Below, in pieces: positions 62,158 to 64,000 of a stretch of 64,000 nucleotides of DNA. The notes under the pieces are model-generated. The model was not told the DNA's origin, made no database searches, and was given only the letters and a program-made list of their open reading frames with translations. Both the position numbers and the translations under genes were made by a program. The stretch spans positions 1,860,001 to 1,924,000 of the forward strand of contig NZ_JACHMN010000003.1 of NCBI RefSeq assembly GCF_014204945.1, written 5' to 3'. The number at the start of each line of letters is the position of its first letter. Positions within the stretch are counted from its first letter, which is position 1. Origin of the DNA: Allocatelliglobosispora scoriae (lineage in GTDB: Bacteria; Actinomycetota; Actinomycetes; Mycobacteriales; Micromonosporaceae).

Positions 62158-64000
62158 CTACCTGCCAGGCGGAGCGAGGGCGGCGATGCGGGCGCGCAGG
62201 GCGTCCGCCTCCCCACGGCCGAGCTGATCGAAGACCTCGACCGCCCGCTGCCAGGCGGCCCGGGCGGCGGTGCGGTCCCCGGCACCCTCGTGCGCGTCGC
62301 CGAGGTGCACCAGCACGTCCGCCTCGTTGAAGAGGTCGCCCGCCTCCCGGTAGAGGCGCAGCGACCGCTCCAGGCACGCCACCGCCTCGACGTGGTCGCC
62401 GAGGTGATGGTGGGCGAAGCCGATGCTGTCCCAGATCGCCGCCTGCCCGTAGGCGTCGTCGAGCTGCTGGTTGAGCTCCAGCGCCTCCCCGCAGTGGCGC
62501 AGCGCGGCCGGGTAGTCGCCGAGCTGCGCGTAGCCCCAGCCGAGCGCGTTGAGGACACGAGCCAGTCCGACCCGGTGGCCCGCTCGCCGATAGAGGTCGG
62601 CCGCGCGCAGCCGGTGCTCCTGCGACTCCAGCGGGTTCCCGCGGAGCTCCGACAGCCAGGAGAGGCCGAAGGCGGAGTGCGCCTGCCCGAGCAGGTCGCC
62701 GAGGCGGTCATAGCCCTCGATCGCCCGCTGGTAGTGCCGCAGCGCCTCGTCGTACCGGCTGAGCTGGGCATATCCCCGGCCGAGCAGGCGGTCGGCGTAG
62801 GCGGCGCCCCGCTCGTCGCCGAGCCGGTCCGCCGCGCGCAGGGCCGCGTGCTCCACGGTGATCCAGTCCCACCAGTGGCCCTGGTGATCCAGGAAGTCGA
62901 CCAGGCTCCAGGCGAGCTGCCAGACGTGCCGGTCCAGGCCCGCCGACTCGGCCCGGGCGACGGCGGCGAGCAGCACCGGGTGCTCCGCGGTGAACCACGC
63001 GAACGCCTGGTCGCGGTCGGCGAGCTCCAACGGCACCGCGGTCGGGTCGGCGGTGAGCGGTGTGATCGGATCGCGGTGCGGTTCGATCAGGAGTGCCGCG
63101 GTGCAGGCGATGCCGAGGTAGTGGTCGAGCATGCGGCGGGTCGCGGCGTCCCGGTCCGCCTCCTCCTCCGTCTCGATCAGCAACTCCACGGAGTAGGCGC
63201 GCAGCAGGTCGTGCATGGCGTACCGGCCGGGGGTGTGTTCGGCGAGGAGATGGGCGCGCGTGAGCTCGGCCAGGAGGCGGCGTGCTCGCGTCGGCGGCTC
63301 GCCGGTGAGCGCGCCCACGACCGCCGCGGCGAGGTCCGGCTCGGGGTGCGCGCCGCAGAGGCGGAACAGCCGGGCGGCGCCCGGTGTGAGTGTGCGGTAG
63401 GACCACGACAGCACCGCTCGCACGGCCGGGAACCCCTCAAGCTGGTCGGTGGCGTCGCGCAGCTCGGTCGCGATCGCAGCCAGGGGAAACGCCGGATAGG
63501 TCGCCGCCCGCGCGGTGACCACGGCGAGCGCGAGCGGGAGCCCGGCCGAGAGGGCCACGATCTCGTCGACCGCCTCCGGGTAGGCCGCCGCGCGGTCCGC
63601 ACCGATCCGTCTCGCGATCAGGTCCCGGGCGTCGTCGGCGTCGAGCAGGCTCACCGGGATCGGTTCGGCGCCCTCGATCGCGACGAGGTCCTGCAGCTGA
63701 TCCCGGCTGGTCACCATGACGCGGCAGTCCGGCGCGCCCGGCAGCAGCGGTCGGACGTGGTCCGCGTCGCGGGCGTTGTCGAGGACGATCAGCATCCGCC
63801 GATCCGCGACCAGGCTGCGATAGAGGTCGATCCGGGCCTCGAGGTCGGCCGGGATCCGGTCGCCGGGCACCCCCAGCCCGGTGAGGAAACCGCGCAGCGC
63901 GGTGGCGGGGGACAGGGCGTCGCTGCCGTGGTAACCGTGCAGGTTGACATAGAGCTGCCCGTCCGGGAACGACGCCCGGGCACCGTGCGCCCAGTGCAGG
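62158..64000 (-). CDS. SARP/AfsR-like NB-ARC-TPR regulator (5' end outside window)
   Basis: At least 614 residues, open to the window edge. The visible part begins in the NB-ARC domain (SFPDGQLYVNLHGYHG, Walker B MLIVLDNARDADHVRPLLPG, GLPLALAVVTARA), has a winged-helix-like bridge (YAMHDLLRAYSVELL), then a long TPR region (LGDERGAAYADRLLGRGYAQ, and repeated LG.Y..A..). The same order occurs in AfsR. The DNA-binding N-terminus should lie beyond 64000. It is upstream of, and co-directional with, the condensation-domain gene (gap 107 bp), which it may control. Confidence 0.9.
   Translation of the reverse strand, partial: LHWAHGARASFPDGQLYVNLHGYHGSDALSPATALRGFLTGLGVPGDRIPADLEARIDLYRSLVADRRMLIVLDNARDADHVRPLLPGAPDCRVMVTSRDQLQDLVAIEGAEPIPVSLLDADDARDLIARRIGADRAAAYPEAVDEIVALSAGLPLALAVVTARAATYPAFPLAAIATELRDATDQLEGFPAVRAVLSWSYRTLTPGAARLFRLCGAHPEPDLAAAVVGALTGEPPTRARRLLAELTRAHLLAEHTPGRYAMHDLLRAYSVELLIETEEEADRDAATRRMLDHYLGIACTAALLIEPHRDPITPLTADPTAVPLELADRDQAFAWFTAEHPVLLAAVARAESAGLDRHVWQLAWSLVDFLDHQGHWWDWITVEHAALRAADRLGDERGAAYADRLLGRGYAQLSRYDEALRHYQRAIEGYDRLGDLLGQAHSAFGLSWLSELRGNPLESQEHRLRAADLYRRAGHRVGLARVLNALGWGYAQLGDYPAALRHCGEALELNQQLDDAYGQAAIWDSIGFAHHHLGDHVEAVACLERSLRLYREAGDLFNEADVLVHLGDAHEGAGDRTAARAAWQRAVEVFDQLGRGEADALRARIAALAPPGR

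Overview
This 64 kb window is high-GC, densely coded actinobacterial chromosome. Several traits point to a filamentous actinomycete: many GTG starts, many secreted hydrolases with Tat or Sec signals, SARP-type regulators, a furA-katG pair, and long intergenic palindromes. Micromonosporaceae is my best guess, but it rests on style alone because no rRNA or tRNA gene is present.

Layout. 1-5.3 kb: an FAD/NAD(P)-binding protein coupled to a PLP decarboxylase, a Tat-exported M23 peptidase and a secreted SGNH hydrolase. 5.3-14 kb: an ECF sigma factor with its membrane partner, then exported proteins (a DTR-repeat surface protein, a CBM2-metalloprotease, a ricin-Ig-GH43 enzyme, a snapalysin). 14-21 kb: a flavin monooxygenase divergent from a GntR-TetR fusion regulator, furA-katG, a second M23 peptidase and a frameshifted serine hydrolase. 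21-34 kb: a GH127-like enzyme, an FN3-sugar dehydrogenase, a SARP regulator, a crystallin-like protein, a lipoprotein, a lipase and a pectate lyase. Unusual palindromic elements separate several of these genes.

34.5-42.6 kb is a compact six-gene terpenoid operon: polyprenyl diphosphate synthase, ispH, dxs, ispG, a 595-residue protein placed where a cyclase would be, and a P450. It ends at a strong terminator. It is the best candidate in the window for an undescribed pathway because its presumed cyclase lacks a textbook DDxxD or DxDD motif.

42.6-54.7 kb: a PadR-membrane protein pair, an S1 protease, a second pectate lyase that shares promoter and operator design with the first, a D,D-carboxypeptidase, an AraC-VOC pair, an ECF sigma/anti-sigma pair, a DrrAB-like ABC exporter, and an OsmC-monooxygenase pair in which the monooxygenase appears to start at ATC. 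54.7-64 kb: metX-metY-CoA-binding protein, a large HTH-NB-ARC-TPR regulator, a stand-alone condensation-domain protein with a degenerate carrier domain, and a SARP/AfsR-like regulator cut by the window edge.

The recurring theme is saprophytic digestion of plant polymers (arabinan, pectin, protein, lipid) under several LacI-type palindromic operators. No CRISPR array, insertion sequence or RNA gene was seen.
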